The translations under genes and the position numbers were made by a program. Shown here piece by piece: positions 40,010-49,241 of a DNA stretch of 64,000 bases. The notes beneath the pieces were generated by a model. It was not told where the DNA came from. It was given only the letters and a program-made list of their open reading frames with translations, and did not search any database. Position 1 is the first letter of the stretch, and the number at the start of each line of letters is the position of its first letter. The DNA comes from Caccoplasma sp905210875 (GTDB lineage Bacteria; Bacteroidota; Bacteroidia; Bacteroidales; UBA11471). The stretch lies in NCBI GenBank assembly GCA_963931635.1, contig OZ007034.1, positions 434,001 to 498,000 on the forward strand, read 5' to 3'.

Positions 40010-40858
40010 ATGGCAATTACAACATTTGACCAATTATTAGAAGCCGGCGTACACTTTGGCCACCTGAAAAGAAAATGGAACCCGGCTATGGCTCCTTACA
40101 TCTTCATGGAGCGCAACGGTATCCACATCATCGACCTCTACAAGACGGTCGCCAAAATCGACGAAGCAGCTGCTGCTTTGAAACAAATCGCCAAATCGGG
40201 CAAGAAAATTCTCTTTGTAGCCACCAAAAAACAGGCCAAAGAGGTACTCGCCGCCAAAGCTACCGAAGTAGGTATGCCCTACGTTATCGAGCGTTGGCCA
40301 GGCGGTATGCTCACCAACTTCCCCACCATTCGCAAGGCGGTGAAGAAAATGGCATCGATCGATAAAATGATCAAAGACGGAACTTTCGACAACCTCTCCA
40401 AACGTGAGAAACTGCAAGTAACCCGTCAACGTGCAAAACTCGAAAAGACCTTGGGCAGCATCGCCGATCTGACCCGTCTGCCGTCGGCCCTCTTCGTTGT
40501 TGACGTAATGAAAGAGCACATTGCCGTGCGTGAAGCCAACCGTCTCGGTATCCCCGTATTCGCCATGGTCGATACCAACTCCGACCCGACGAACATCGAT
40601 TTCGTAATTCCTGCCAACGACGATGCCACCAAATCGATTGAGGTCGTACTCAACGCCGTATGTGGTGCCATAGCCGAAGGTCTTGAAGAACGCAAAATCG
40701 AAAAAGTAGATGCCGAAGCAGCCGAAGCACAGGGCGAAGCACCGGCCAAAAAAGAGCGTAAGACCCGCATCAAACGCAACAAAGCCGAAGACGACGAGGC
40801 CCTCAACGCCAATGTTGCTGCAAAAGTAATGAACGAAGGAAACGAAGACGAAGAATAA
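40010..40858 (+). CDS. rpsB: 30S ribosomal protein S2
   Basis: The 282-residue S2 of the small subunit, with FDQLLEAGVHFGHLKRKWNP at the start and the conserved GTFDNLSKREKL and DTNSDPTNIDFVIPANDDA blocks. The last 50 residues form a charged tail (AAEAQGEAPAKKERKTRIKR) longer than in E. coli. It lies 162 bp after rpsI; the gap shows no clear promoter or terminator, so read-through from rplM is plausible. Confidence 0.97.
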   Translation: MAITTFDQLLEAGVHFGHLKRKWNPAMAPYIFMERNGIHIIDLYKTVAKIDEAAAALKQIAKSGKKILFVATKKQAKEVLAAKATEVGMPYVIERWPGGMLTNFPTIRKAVKKMASIDKMIKDGTFDNLSKREKLQVTRQRAKLEKTLGSIADLTRLPSALFVVDVMKEHIAVREANRLGIPVFAMVDTNSDPTNIDFVIPANDDATKSIEVVLNAVCGAIAEGLEERKIEKVDAEAAEAQGEAPAKKERKTRIKRNKAEDDEALNANVAAKVMNEGNEDEE

Positions 40859-40896
40859 TCGTCTCGTTTTAAAGCAGATACTTACAACTACCGGCA

Positions 40897-40937
40897 AAGA
40901 GTGAGCCCCGCAAAACCTACGGGACTTACTCTTTGTT
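40897..40937 (+). terminator. hairpin between rpsB and tsf, terminator or attenuator
   Basis: Imperfect inverted repeat AAAGAGTGAGCCCCG with CGGGACTTACTCTTT, followed by a short T-rich stretch. It may lower, rather than stop, transcription from rpsB into tsf. Confidence 0.55.
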
Positions 40938-40967
40938 ATTTATAGAAAACTTAAAAAAAGAAATATT

Positions 40968-41792
40968 ATGGCTGTTACAATGGCAGATATTACCAAACTC
41001 CGCAAAATGACCGGAGCAGGTATGATGGACTGCAAAAAAGCACTGGAAGAGGCCAACAACGACATCGAAGGTGCCATAGAAATTATTCGCAAAAAAGGTC
41101 AGGCAATCGCCGCCAAACGTGAAGACCGTGAAGCTGCCGAAGGTTGCGTGCTGGCTGCCAGCAAAGGCGAATATGCCGCAATCGTAGCATTGAAATGCGA
41201 AACCGACTTTGTGGCCCAGAACAAAGACTTCGTTGCTTTGACCCAAAAAATTCTCGATGCCGCCATCGAAAGCAAACCGGCCGACCTCGAAGCCCTCAAA
41301 GCTGTAAAAATCGACGGTCGCACCATCGCCGAGCTCGTTACCGACCAAAGTGGTGTAACAGGCGAAAAGATGGAACTCGGCTACTTCGACTCTCTCTCTG
41401 CTGCCTCGACAATCTTCTATGTTCACCCGGGTAACAAACTGGCTACCATCGTAGGTTTCAACCAAGCCGGCGTAGAATACCAAGTAGCTCGCGACGTGGC
41501 TATGCAAGTAGCCGCCATGAACCCCGTGGCTGTCCGTCCTGAAGAAGTTCCTGCACACATCATCGAGAAAGAGCTCGAAATAGCACGCGACAAAGCTCGC
41601 GAAGCCGGCAAACCCGAGAACCTCATCGACCGTATTGCGCAAGGCTCGTTGCAGAAATATTATAAAGAATATACCCTGCTGCAACAAGAATTTGTAAAAG
41701 ACCCCAAACACACTATCGAGCAATACCTCAAAGCTCAAAACAAGGATCTCACCGTAACAGCATTCCGTCGCTTTACGCTGAACGCCGAATAA
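40968..41792 (+). CDS. tsf: translation elongation factor Ts
   Basis: EF-Ts recycles EF-Tu by promoting GDP release. The 274-residue protein has the N-terminal UBA-like domain (ITKLRKMTGAGMMDCKKALE) and the signature ALKCETDFVAQNKDF, followed by the two-lobed core (VHPGNKLATIVGFN, VAAMNPVAVRPEEVP). It follows rpsB as in most bacteria and ends at a strong terminator. Confidence 0.98.
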   Translation: MAVTMADITKLRKMTGAGMMDCKKALEEANNDIEGAIEIIRKKGQAIAAKREDREAAEGCVLAASKGEYAAIVALKCETDFVAQNKDFVALTQKILDAAIESKPADLEALKAVKIDGRTIAELVTDQSGVTGEKMELGYFDSLSAASTIFYVHPGNKLATIVGFNQAGVEYQVARDVAMQVAAMNPVAVRPEEVPAHIIEKELEIARDKAREAGKPENLIDRIAQGSLQKYYKEYTLLQQEFVKDPKHTIEQYLKAQNKDLTVTAFRRFTLNAE

Positions 41793-41814
41793 GCTTTTGC
41801 AGATATACATTGAG

Positions 41815-41846
41815 AGAAGGCATCGGAGGCAGTTCCGATGCCTTCT
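41815..41846 (+). terminator. terminator of tsf
   Basis: Perfect 13 bp inverted repeat AGAAGGCATCGGA and its complement with a six-base loop, followed by TTTG. Confidence 0.88.
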
Positions 41847-41995
41847 TTGCTATCTAAGATACAGCAAATCTCTTAATCAGGCACGCCCGCCAGCCCGACC
41901 CAACGACACCGAAACAAATAGAAAACAACCGGGTATAATAAAAACAGGCACTACACGTTTATTATAATAGATTCACCTCTTTTAAACCCAAGACA

Positions 41996-43159
41996 ATGGC
42001 ACACGGCAATCTCTATGACGTACGACAAAAATTGAAAATCGCATTTCTCGTCGTATCCCTGCTACTGGTAGGTCTGTTTCTCATCATCTCCAACCGACTC
42101 GTCGAAGACTTGGCTACCGAAGAGCACAACAAAATGGAGATATGGGCCGAAGCCACCCGCTCCGTAGCCAGTAACCGCAGCAACGTAGACATGAGCCTTG
42201 TCTTGAAAATTCTGCAAAGCAACACCACGATACCTATCATCATCACCGACAGCCAGAGCCAAATTCTACAAACACACAACCTCGACATACCCGATCGCCA
42301 CGGTGAACAGTTCCTCCAAAACAAACTACAATCACTCAAAGACAAACAACAGGTCATCGAAATCTACATCGACGATGAGACCTCTCAATATCTGTATTAC
42401 GACGACTCCACCCTACTGAAAAGATTATCGTACTTCCCCTACATACAACTCTCGGTAATGGTATTGTTTCTTTTCATTGCCTACCTGGCACTAATGAGCA
42501 GCAAAAAGGCCGAGCAGAACAAAGTGTGGGTAGGACTGTCCAAAGAAACAGCCCATCAGTTGGGGACCCCCATATCGTCTCTCATGGCTTGGCTCGAAGT
42601 ACTCCCCACCCAAGGAACCGACCCTGAAATTGTCTCGGACATGGGTAAAGACGTACAACGCCTGTCGGTCATTGCCGAACGTTTCTCCAAAATCGGGTCG
42701 CAGCCCGAACGGGAGCCGGCCGACGTGGCCGAAGTAATCAATGCTGCCGTCGAATACATGAGACACCGCATCTCGGGCCGGGTACAAATCAACGTTCACA
42801 CCCCGGACTCCAAAATGGAGGCGCAACCCTTGTGCCGACCGCTTATGGAGTGGGTCTTTGAGAACCTGTGCAAAAACGCCATCGATGCAATGGACGGGCA
42901 AGGGAGCATCAATATCAGCCTCACCTACAACGACTCACGTTACTACATCGACGTCAAAGATACCGGCAAAGGCATTGCCCGCAATCGATTCAAGACCATC
43001 TTTCACCCGGGTTACACCACCAAACGGCGGGGTTGGGGACTGGGCCTGACTCTGGTAAAACGCATTGTCGAAGAATATCACGAAGGGCACATCTTTGTAA
43101 AAGAATCAGAAATAGGCAAAGGCACCACCTTCCGTATAGAGATGAAACGCACCACATAA
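41996..43159 (+). CDS. membrane sensor histidine kinase
   Basis: A 387-residue kinase with two membrane helices (about residues 15-32 and 148-167) enclosing a periplasmic sensor of about 115 residues. The H-box is KETAHQLGTP (phosphorylated His about 187), and the ATPase domain has the N-box ENLCKNAIDAM, G1 DTGKGIA, and G2 GWGLGLTLVKRI. No response regulator is adjacent, so it is an orphan kinase and its signal is unknown. The GTP of the H-box replaces the usual RTP. Confidence 0.9.
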   Translation: MAHGNLYDVRQKLKIAFLVVSLLLVGLFLIISNRLVEDLATEEHNKMEIWAEATRSVASNRSNVDMSLVLKILQSNTTIPIIITDSQSQILQTHNLDIPDRHGEQFLQNKLQSLKDKQQVIEIYIDDETSQYLYYDDSTLLKRLSYFPYIQLSVMVLFLFIAYLALMSSKKAEQNKVWVGLSKETAHQLGTPISSLMAWLEVLPTQGTDPEIVSDMGKDVQRLSVIAERFSKIGSQPEREPADVAEVINAAVEYMRHRISGRVQINVHTPDSKMEAQPLCRPLMEWVFENLCKNAIDAMDGQGSINISLTYNDSRYYIDVKDTGKGIARNRFKTIFHPGYTTKRRGWGLGLTLVKRIVEEYHEGHIFVKESEIGKGTTFRIEMKRTT

Positions 43160-43235
43160 ACAGTCTGCAAAACAGCCTTCAAGACGCAAGGAAATATCAT
43201 AAAAAATCAAAGGGAAAATCTTTTTTTACAAGGAT

Positions 43236-43268
43236 TTTGCACAAGAACAATTATTTTTTGTACCTTTG
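43236..43268 (+). promoter_or_regulatory. promoter of DUF177-rpmF
   Basis: TTTG (43236-43239), 21 bp, TACCTTTG (43261-43268). The DUF177 start is only 23 bp downstream. Confidence 0.68.
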
Positions 43269-43291
43269 CAGGGTTTTAATAGCAGAGAACT

Positions 43292-43831
43292 GTGGGAAAG
43301 AGTGACAAATACACGATTTCATTAAAGAACCTGAGCGATGGAACCCACACTTATGAGTACACACTCGGGGCCGAATTCTTCGGTGAAATCGACCCTTCTG
43401 AGATAGAGAAGGGCGAAGTAAGTGTCCATCTCACGCTGAAACGCACCGGCAACACATTTGAGTTGCACTTCGGCATAAAAGGATATATCATCATTCCCTG
43501 CGACCGTTGTCTCGAAGATATGGAACTACCGGTCGACACAGAAGATACCCTTTATGTAAAATTCGGAGAAGCTTACAGCGAAGAAAGCGACAATCTCATC
43601 GTTGTACCCGAAAACGAAGGCTCTATCAACCTGGCGTGGTATATGTATGAATGTGTTGCTCTCACCATTCCGCTGATGCACACGCACCCCGAAGGCCAGT
43701 GCAACCCCGAAATGGAAAGCCTGCTCAAAGCCCACAGTGCGGTCGCCGCAACAGGAAGCGACGATGACGATGAGCAGCCCACAGATCCACGTTGGAACGC
43801 CTTGAAGGAATTAAAGAAAACAAATAATTAA
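43292..43831 (+). CDS. DUF177 (YceD) family protein
   Basis: A 179-residue cytoplasmic protein with a GTG start, placed directly before rpmF as in most bacteria. In E. coli and chloroplasts, YceD/DUF177 has been linked to 23S rRNA accumulation. The characteristic CDRCLEDMELPVDTE segment is present (about residues 70-84), along with an acidic C-terminal tail. rpmF is 11 bp downstream. Confidence 0.9.
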   Translation: MGKSDKYTISLKNLSDGTHTYEYTLGAEFFGEIDPSEIEKGEVSVHLTLKRTGNTFELHFGIKGYIIIPCDRCLEDMELPVDTEDTLYVKFGEAYSEESDNLIVVPENEGSINLAWYMYECVALTIPLMHTHPEGQCNPEMESLLKAHSAVAATGSDDDDEQPTDPRWNALKELKKTNN

Positions 43832-43842
43832 ACAATAGAGAA

Positions 43843-44028
43843 ATGGCACATCCTAAAAGAAGACAATCGAAAACGAGAACAGCCAAGAGAAGAACTCACG
43901 ACAAAGCTGTAGCCCCTACACTGGTTGTATGTCCTAACTGCGGTGCATGGCACATTTACCACACCGTATGCGGCGAATGTGGTTACTACCGCGGCAAACA
44001 AGCCATCGAAAAAGAGGCTGCCATCTAA
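43843..44028 (+). CDS. rpmF: 50S ribosomal protein L32
   Basis: The 61-residue L32 with the basic N-terminus AHPKRRQSKTRTAKRRTHDK and a zinc ribbon of four cysteines (VCPNCGAWH and CGECGYYR). All four metal ligands are present, so it is the zinc-containing form. Confidence 0.97.
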   Translation: MAHPKRRQSKTRTAKRRTHDKAVAPTLVVCPNCGAWHIYHTVCGECGYYRGKQAIEKEAAI

Positions 44029-44107
44029 AAAGTGTGACTTTTTAGAGATTTTGAGCCGGAAAGACATCTTTTCTCCGGTTGTTGAACTGATTGTATAACC
44101 TTTAATA

Positions 44108-44150
44108 AAGCACACTAAATATTTCACCTCATACAATATTTAGTGTGCTT
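44108..44150 (+). terminator. terminator of DUF177-rpmF
   Basis: Perfect 16 bp inverted repeat AAGCACACTAAATATT and its complement with an 11-base loop, just before fabH. Some read-through into fabH is likely because no other fabH promoter is seen. Confidence 0.88.
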
Positions 44151-44165
44151 ATTTCTTTCTCAGCT

Positions 44166-45215
44166 ATGGTAAATGCTATGATTGCGGGTGTCGCTTCCTA
44201 CGTGCCCGAAGACATACTCACAAACGAAGAACTTTCAAAAATGGTCGATACCACCGACGAGTGGATTACCACCCGCGTTGGCATCAAGACTCGCCATATA
44301 TTAAAGGGCGAAGGCCTTGGGAGCTCAAAAATGGGTTCCAGAGCCGTGAAAAAAGTATTGCGCAAAACCAATACCGATGCCGGTGAAGTAGAAGCCGTCA
44401 TCTGCGCCACTTCCACCCCCGATTACCGATTCCCCTCCACGGCATCGATTATTGCCCGAAAAGCCGGTATCACCAACGCCTTTTGTTACGACATACAGGC
44501 TGCCTGCTCAGGTTTCATCGTTGCCTTGCAAGCTGCCACAGCCTATATTCGCAGCGGCATGTGCAAAAAAGTAATGGTCGTCGCTGCCGAGAAAATGTCG
44601 TCGATCACCGACTACCAAGACCGCTCAACCTGTCCGCTCTTTGGCGATGGAGGAGCTGCTGCATTGGTTGTCGCCACCGAAGAAGACTATGGCGTGATGG
44701 ACTCGATTATCCACACCGATGGTGTAGGACTTCCCTTCCTGCACATGAAAGCCGGAGGCTCAGTACGTCCAGCCAGCCACGAAACGGTCGACCACCGCGA
44801 GCACTTCGTTTACCAGGAAGGCCGCATCGTCTATAAATATGCCGTATCTTCGATGCTTCAAGTATCGGAAGAGATTCTCTCGCGCAACAACCTGACGGTC
44901 GACACCATCGACTGGTTCATTCCCCATCAGGCCAACTTGCGCATCATTGAGGCCATAGCCGACAGAATGAACATCGCCCCCGAAAAAGTTGTTGTCACCA
45001 TACAGAAGTACGGCAACACCAGCGCCGCCTCAATACCCTTGTGCCTGGCCGACTGGGAGAAGAAACTCAAAAAAGGAGATAAAATCATTCTCACTTCGTT
45101 CGGTGCCGGATTTATCTGGGGCTCGGTCTACCTCAAATGGGGATATAATCCTCAAGATGTCAACGAGGTAACCGACCTGCCTTCGGATAATGACGATAAC
45201 GAAGAGACGGTATAG
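44166..45215 (+). CDS. fabH: beta-ketoacyl-ACP synthase III
   Basis: Starts fatty-acid synthesis by condensing an acyl-CoA with malonyl-ACP. The 349-residue protein keeps the catalytic triad: Cys in DIQAACSGF, His in WFIPHQANLRI and Asn in YGNTSAAS. ATG 44166 is chosen because a GTG at 44145 lies inside the terminator hairpin. The acidic tail (LPSDNDDNEETV) extends beyond the usual length of about 330. Confidence 0.96.
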   Translation: MVNAMIAGVASYVPEDILTNEELSKMVDTTDEWITTRVGIKTRHILKGEGLGSSKMGSRAVKKVLRKTNTDAGEVEAVICATSTPDYRFPSTASIIARKAGITNAFCYDIQAACSGFIVALQAATAYIRSGMCKKVMVVAAEKMSSITDYQDRSTCPLFGDGGAAALVVATEEDYGVMDSIIHTDGVGLPFLHMKAGGSVRPASHETVDHREHFVYQEGRIVYKYAVSSMLQVSEEILSRNNLTVDTIDWFIPHQANLRIIEAIADRMNIAPEKVVVTIQKYGNTSAASIPLCLADWEKKLKKGDKIILTSFGAGFIWGSVYLKWGYNPQDVNEVTDLPSDNDDNEETV

Positions 45216-45253
45216 TCACAACCTTTCCCGTCGAATGATTTTCCAATAATCTC

Positions 45254-45280
45254 AAAAGGCGGCATGTTGTGCCGCCTTTT
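45254..45280 (+). terminator. terminator of fabH
   Basis: AAAAGGCGGCA and TGCCGCCTTTT with a five-base loop, followed by TT. Confidence 0.85.
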
Positions 45281-45311
45281 TTGCCACCACACCCTAACAT
45301 CATTTTTCATT

Positions 45312-46202
45312 ATGACTACGCATAAAGCCGGATTTGTAAATATAGTGGGCAATCCCAACGTAGGTAAATCGACCTTGATGAATTCGCTCGTAGGCGAACG
45401 CATCTCGATTATCACCTCCAAAGCACAGACGACCCGACATCGTATTATGGGCATCGTCAACACCGACGATATGCAGATTGTCTATTCCGACACTCCGGGG
45501 GTACTCTCTCCACACTACAAGTTGCAGGAGTCGATGCTCAACTTTTCGCAATCGGCCCTGACCGATGCCGACATATTGCTCTATGTTACCGACGTGATAG
45601 AGACACCCGATAAGAATCCAGACTTTCTCCAACGCGTAACGAAGGAAACCATACCGGTGATTCTCGTCATCAATAAAATTGACCTGCTGCAAGATCAGTC
45701 ACAACTCGAATCTCTGGTTGAGAGCTGGAAAAGCCGCTTGCCAAAGGCCGAAATCATTCCGGTATCGGCACAACATCGCTTCAACCTCGACTACCTCATG
45801 CGTCGCATACAGGAGCTGCTCCCCCCCTCTCCTCCATTCTTTGAGAAAGACGCACTCACCGACAAGCCGGCCCGCTTCTTCGTCACCGAGATTATCAGAG
45901 AAAAGATACTGCTCTCCTACGACAAGGAGATACCCTATGCCTGCGAAGTAGCCGTCGAACAATTCAAGGAAGACAACAAGCAGATACACATCATGGCTGT
46001 CATCTATGTCGAGCGTGACTCGCAAAAAGGCATCATCATAGGTAAAGGCGGGAAAATGCTCAAACAGGTAGGTATCGCCGCCCGGAAAGACATCGAGACA
46101 TTCTTCGAGAAAAAAGTCTTTCTCGAACTTTTTGTAAAGGTCGAAAAAGACTGGCGCAACAAAGAGAGCAAATTAAAAAACTTCGGTTATCAACTCGACT
46201 GA
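45312..46202 (+). CDS. era: GTPase Era
   Basis: Era binds 16S rRNA during 30S maturation. The 296-residue protein has G1 GNPNVGKST (about residues 13-21), G3 DTPG, G4 NKID and a C-terminal KH RNA-binding domain with IGKGGKMLKQVG. ATG 45312 gives the expected N-terminus (MTTHKAGFVNIVG); an upstream in-frame start at 45264 lies in the terminator region. der follows 42 bp downstream. Confidence 0.97.
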   Translation: MTTHKAGFVNIVGNPNVGKSTLMNSLVGERISIITSKAQTTRHRIMGIVNTDDMQIVYSDTPGVLSPHYKLQESMLNFSQSALTDADILLYVTDVIETPDKNPDFLQRVTKETIPVILVINKIDLLQDQSQLESLVESWKSRLPKAEIIPVSAQHRFNLDYLMRRIQELLPPSPPFFEKDALTDKPARFFVTEIIREKILLSYDKEIPYACEVAVEQFKEDNKQIHIMAVIYVERDSQKGIIIGKGGKMLKQVGIAARKDIETFFEKKVFLELFVKVEKDWRNKESKLKNFGYQLD

Positions 46203-46244
46203 TAACCGCAACATCACTCAACCGAACAAAACAGACAGATAACT

Positions 46245-47561
46245 ATGGGAAACTTAGTAGCTATCGTAGGCCGCCCCAACGTGGGCAAATCGACCCTCTT
46301 CAACCGACTCACTCAGAGCCGGCAAGCCATCGTCAACGACGAGGCCGGCACTACGCGCGACCGTCAGTACGGTAAGGTCAACTGGGCTGGACAGGAATTT
46401 TCGATTGTCGATACCGGCGGCTGGGTGGTTAACTCCGACGACATCTTTGAAGAAGAAATCAACAAGCAGGTAGCCATCGCCATTGAAGAAGCCGACGTCA
46501 TACTCTTTGTCGTCGACGCCACACACGGCATTACCGACCTCGACGACCGGGTAGCCGCCATACTGCGCCGCAGCAAGAAACCCACTCTGCTGGTAGCCAA
46601 CAAAGTCGAAAACAACGCCTCGCAATACAGCTCGGCCGAATTCTACGCCTTCGGCTTGGGCGACCCGTTCTGTATCTCGGCCATCAACGGCTCGGGAACA
46701 GGCGATCTGCTCGACGCCGTCATAGAGCACTTTCCCACCCGGAACGAAGAGGAGGCACTCGACGAGAACATACCCCGCATTGCCGTCGTTGGTCGGCCCA
46801 ATGCAGGAAAGTCTTCGATTATCAATGCCTTTATCGGCGAAGACCGCTACATCGTTACCGACATAGCCGGCACAACAAGAGACTCGGTCAACACACGATA
46901 CAACAAATTCGGATTCGACTTCTACATCGTCGATACAGCCGGCATACGCAAAAAAGGCAAGGTCAACGAAGACATCGAATACTACTCGGTAATACGTTCG
47001 ATACGGGCCATCGAAAACTCCGACGTGTGCATACTCATGATCGATGCCACCCGCGGTATCGAAGGACAAGATCTTAACATCTTCTCCCTCATACAGAAAA
47101 ACAAAAAAGGCCTGGTCGTGTGCATCAACAAGTGGGACCTGGTCGAAGACAAGAGTACACAAGCCATCAAAACCTTTGAAAATGCCATACGCAGCCGCCT
47201 GGCTCCCTTCACCGACTTCCCCATCGTATATGCCTCGGCCCTGACCAAACAGCGTATCTTCAAGGTTCTCGAATGTGCGTCGGAGGTGTACAAAAACCGG
47301 CACCGCCATGTACCTACCGCACGGCTCAACGAAGAGATGCTTGCCGTCATCGAGAACTACCCGCCACCCGCCAACAAAGGCAAATATGTAAAGATAAAGT
47401 ATGTTACCCAGCTCAAAGAGACTCCCGTTCCTACCTTTATCTTCTTCTGCAACCTTCCCCAATGGGTAAAAGAGCCCTACAAGCACTTCCTCGAAAACCA
47501 AATACGTGCCAAATGGAACTTTACGGGTACACCCATCAATATCATAATCCGGGAAAAATAA
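46245..47561 (+). CDS. der: GTPase Der (EngA)
   Basis: A double GTPase needed for 50S assembly. The 438-residue protein has two G domains (GRPNVGKST near residue 8, GRPNAGKSS near 183), each with DTxG and NKxD motifs (DTGGW, DTAGI, NKVE, NKWD), followed by the KH-like C-terminal domain (TGTPINIIIREK). Length is standard. A strong terminator separates it from nhaD. Confidence 0.98.
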   Translation: MGNLVAIVGRPNVGKSTLFNRLTQSRQAIVNDEAGTTRDRQYGKVNWAGQEFSIVDTGGWVVNSDDIFEEEINKQVAIAIEEADVILFVVDATHGITDLDDRVAAILRRSKKPTLLVANKVENNASQYSSAEFYAFGLGDPFCISAINGSGTGDLLDAVIEHFPTRNEEEALDENIPRIAVVGRPNAGKSSIINAFIGEDRYIVTDIAGTTRDSVNTRYNKFGFDFYIVDTAGIRKKGKVNEDIEYYSVIRSIRAIENSDVCILMIDATRGIEGQDLNIFSLIQKNKKGLVVCINKWDLVEDKSTQAIKTFENAIRSRLAPFTDFPIVYASALTKQRIFKVLECASEVYKNRHRHVPTARLNEEMLAVIENYPPPANKGKYVKIKYVTQLKETPVPTFIFFCNLPQWVKEPYKHFLENQIRAKWNFTGTPINIIIREK

Positions 47562-47574
47562 AAATATGACAAAT

Positions 47575-47602
47575 AAAAACGCCTCTACGAAGAGGCGTTT
47601 TT
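47575..47602 (+). terminator. terminator of der
   Basis: AAAAACGCCTC and GAGGCGTTTTT with a six-base loop. Confidence 0.88.
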
Positions 47603-47612
47603 ATTATTTTGC

Positions 47613-47620
47613 TATCTTTG
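47613..47620 (+). promoter_or_regulatory. -7 element of the first nhaD promoter
   Basis: TATCTTTG, a perfect -7 element 44 bp before the start codon and just downstream of the der terminator. Confidence 0.62.
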
Positions 47621-47663
47621 CATGGCAAATTCAACCTTAATTTCTTTCTAAAATTTAATTACC

Positions 47664-49082
47664 ATGCTAGTAGCTATTACCGTACTGTTCATCATCGGCT
47701 ACCTGGCGATCGCGCTCGAGCACCCGCTGCGCATCGACAAGACCGCATCGGCCCTCCTCCTGGGCATGCTCCTGTGGGTACTTTATGCCATCGGAGCCGA
47801 AACCATCGTACCCGCCGTCAGCGGAGAAGAGCTCAAAGAATTCATCGCTTCGTCCTCGGCCGCCCTGCAAGAAGGGTCGCTGGCCCAGCAGTGCATCGAG
47901 TTTATTCTCAACGTGAAAATCATCGAGCACATGGGCGACATCTCCTCCACGCTCTTCTTCCTCGTCGGTGCCATGACCATCGTCGAGCTCATCGACGTGC
48001 ACGGGGGCTTCTCCATCATCACCGACCACATCACCACGCGCAAAAAACGCCGTCTGCTGTGGATTCTCGGCGTTATCACGTTCTTCCTTTCATCGGTTCT
48101 CGACAACCTCACGACCACCATCGTGATGATCATGCTGTTGCGCAAACTCGTCAACGACCAGCACGAACGCTGGATTTACGCCAGTATGATTGTCATTGCA
48201 GCCAATGCCGGCGGCGCTTGGTCGCCCATCGGTGACGTGACCACCATCATGCTTTGGGTCAATGGCAACGTGACTACCGCCGCCCTGATGACCTATGTAT
48301 TCCTGCCGAGTGTGGCCGCACTTGTCATTCCATTGCTCTTCGTGACCCGGAAGCTCAAAGGCGAACTGCCCGAAGGAAACCGCATCGTCACCCGCAGCGA
48401 CTTCATTTCGCCGCGAGAGAAGAAAACCATCTTCTTCCTCGGTGTGGGCGGTCTCATCTTCGTGCCCATATTCAAGGCCATCACCCACATGCCGCCGTTC
48501 GTCGGCATTCTCTTCGTGCTGAGTATCCTGTGGATTTTCACCGAAATCATGTACAACCACAAAATGCTCGAAAAAGCCGAGGAACACCGTGTCCCGCAAG
48601 TCATCTCGCGCATCGACATGCCCTCGATTCTCTTCTTCCTCGGTATCCTCATGGCCGTGGCCGTATTGGAATCGACAGGTATTCTGGGTTCGGTTGCCGG
48701 CTGGCTCGACGAAGAAGTGCACAATGTTTACTTCATCTCCATCGTTTTGGGTCTGCTCTCATCGGTTGTCGACAATGTGCCCCTCGTGGCAGCAGCCATG
48801 GGCATGTATCCCATTGCCGACCCCGGCACGGTAGGCTACATGGCCAACTTCGTGCAAGACGGTGCCTTCTGGGAATTTATCTCCTATTGCGCCGGCGTGG
48901 GTGGCAGCATCCTCATCATCGGCTCGGCTGCCGGCGTGGTTGCCATGGGCTTGGAAAAAATCAACTTCGGCTGGTACCTCAAAAACATTTCGTTGCTCGC
49001 CCTCCTCGGCTACTTGGCCGGTGCAGGCGTGTACATTCTCGAAGTCATGTACCTGAAACCGCTGCTCGGAGCTGCTATTTAA
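47664..49082 (+). CDS. nhaD: NhaD-type Na+/H+ antiporter (copy 1)
   Basis: An inner-membrane sodium/proton antiporter of the ion-transporter superfamily, likely helping sodium and pH balance. The 472-residue protein has about 11-12 hydrophobic segments and NhaD-type conserved stretches SSVLDNLTTTIVMIMLL and LLSSVVDNVPLVAAAMG, the two pseudo-symmetric DN-containing helices. The repeated N-terminus and loops match the next gene closely. It has its own promoter and terminator. Confidence 0.93.
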   Translation: MLVAITVLFIIGYLAIALEHPLRIDKTASALLLGMLLWVLYAIGAETIVPAVSGEELKEFIASSSAALQEGSLAQQCIEFILNVKIIEHMGDISSTLFFLVGAMTIVELIDVHGGFSIITDHITTRKKRRLLWILGVITFFLSSVLDNLTTTIVMIMLLRKLVNDQHERWIYASMIVIAANAGGAWSPIGDVTTIMLWVNGNVTTAALMTYVFLPSVAALVIPLLFVTRKLKGELPEGNRIVTRSDFISPREKKTIFFLGVGGLIFVPIFKAITHMPPFVGILFVLSILWIFTEIMYNHKMLEKAEEHRVPQVISRIDMPSILFFLGILMAVAVLESTGILGSVAGWLDEEVHNVYFISIVLGLLSSVVDNVPLVAAAMGMYPIADPGTVGYMANFVQDGAFWEFISYCAGVGGSILIIGSAAGVVAMGLEKINFGWYLKNISLLALLGYLAGAGVYILEVMYLKPLLGAAI

Positions 49083-49099
49083 AGCATTTCCATATTCCG

Positions 49100-49128
49100 A
49101 AAGGGCCAAGGCGTTGCCTTGGCCCTTT
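49100..49128 (+). terminator. terminator of the first nhaD
   Basis: Perfect 13 bp inverted repeat AAAGGGCCAAGGC and its complement with a three-base loop, then a T-run. Confidence 0.9.
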
Positions 49129-49197
49129 TTTTATAATCCCCACACAATTTCGACTACACAATTTCGACCGAGAATGCCTGATTGCCGGAATTTTTCT

Positions 49198-49205
49198 TAT
49201 ATTTG
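49198..49205 (+). promoter_or_regulatory. -7 element of the second nhaD promoter
   Basis: TATATTTG, a perfect -7 element 36 bp before the second nhaD. The flanking DNA differs from the first promoter, so the two copies may be regulated differently. Confidence 0.6.
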
Positions 49206-49241
49206 CCTCAATAAACTTATTTTTACCTTAAATCTATTACC

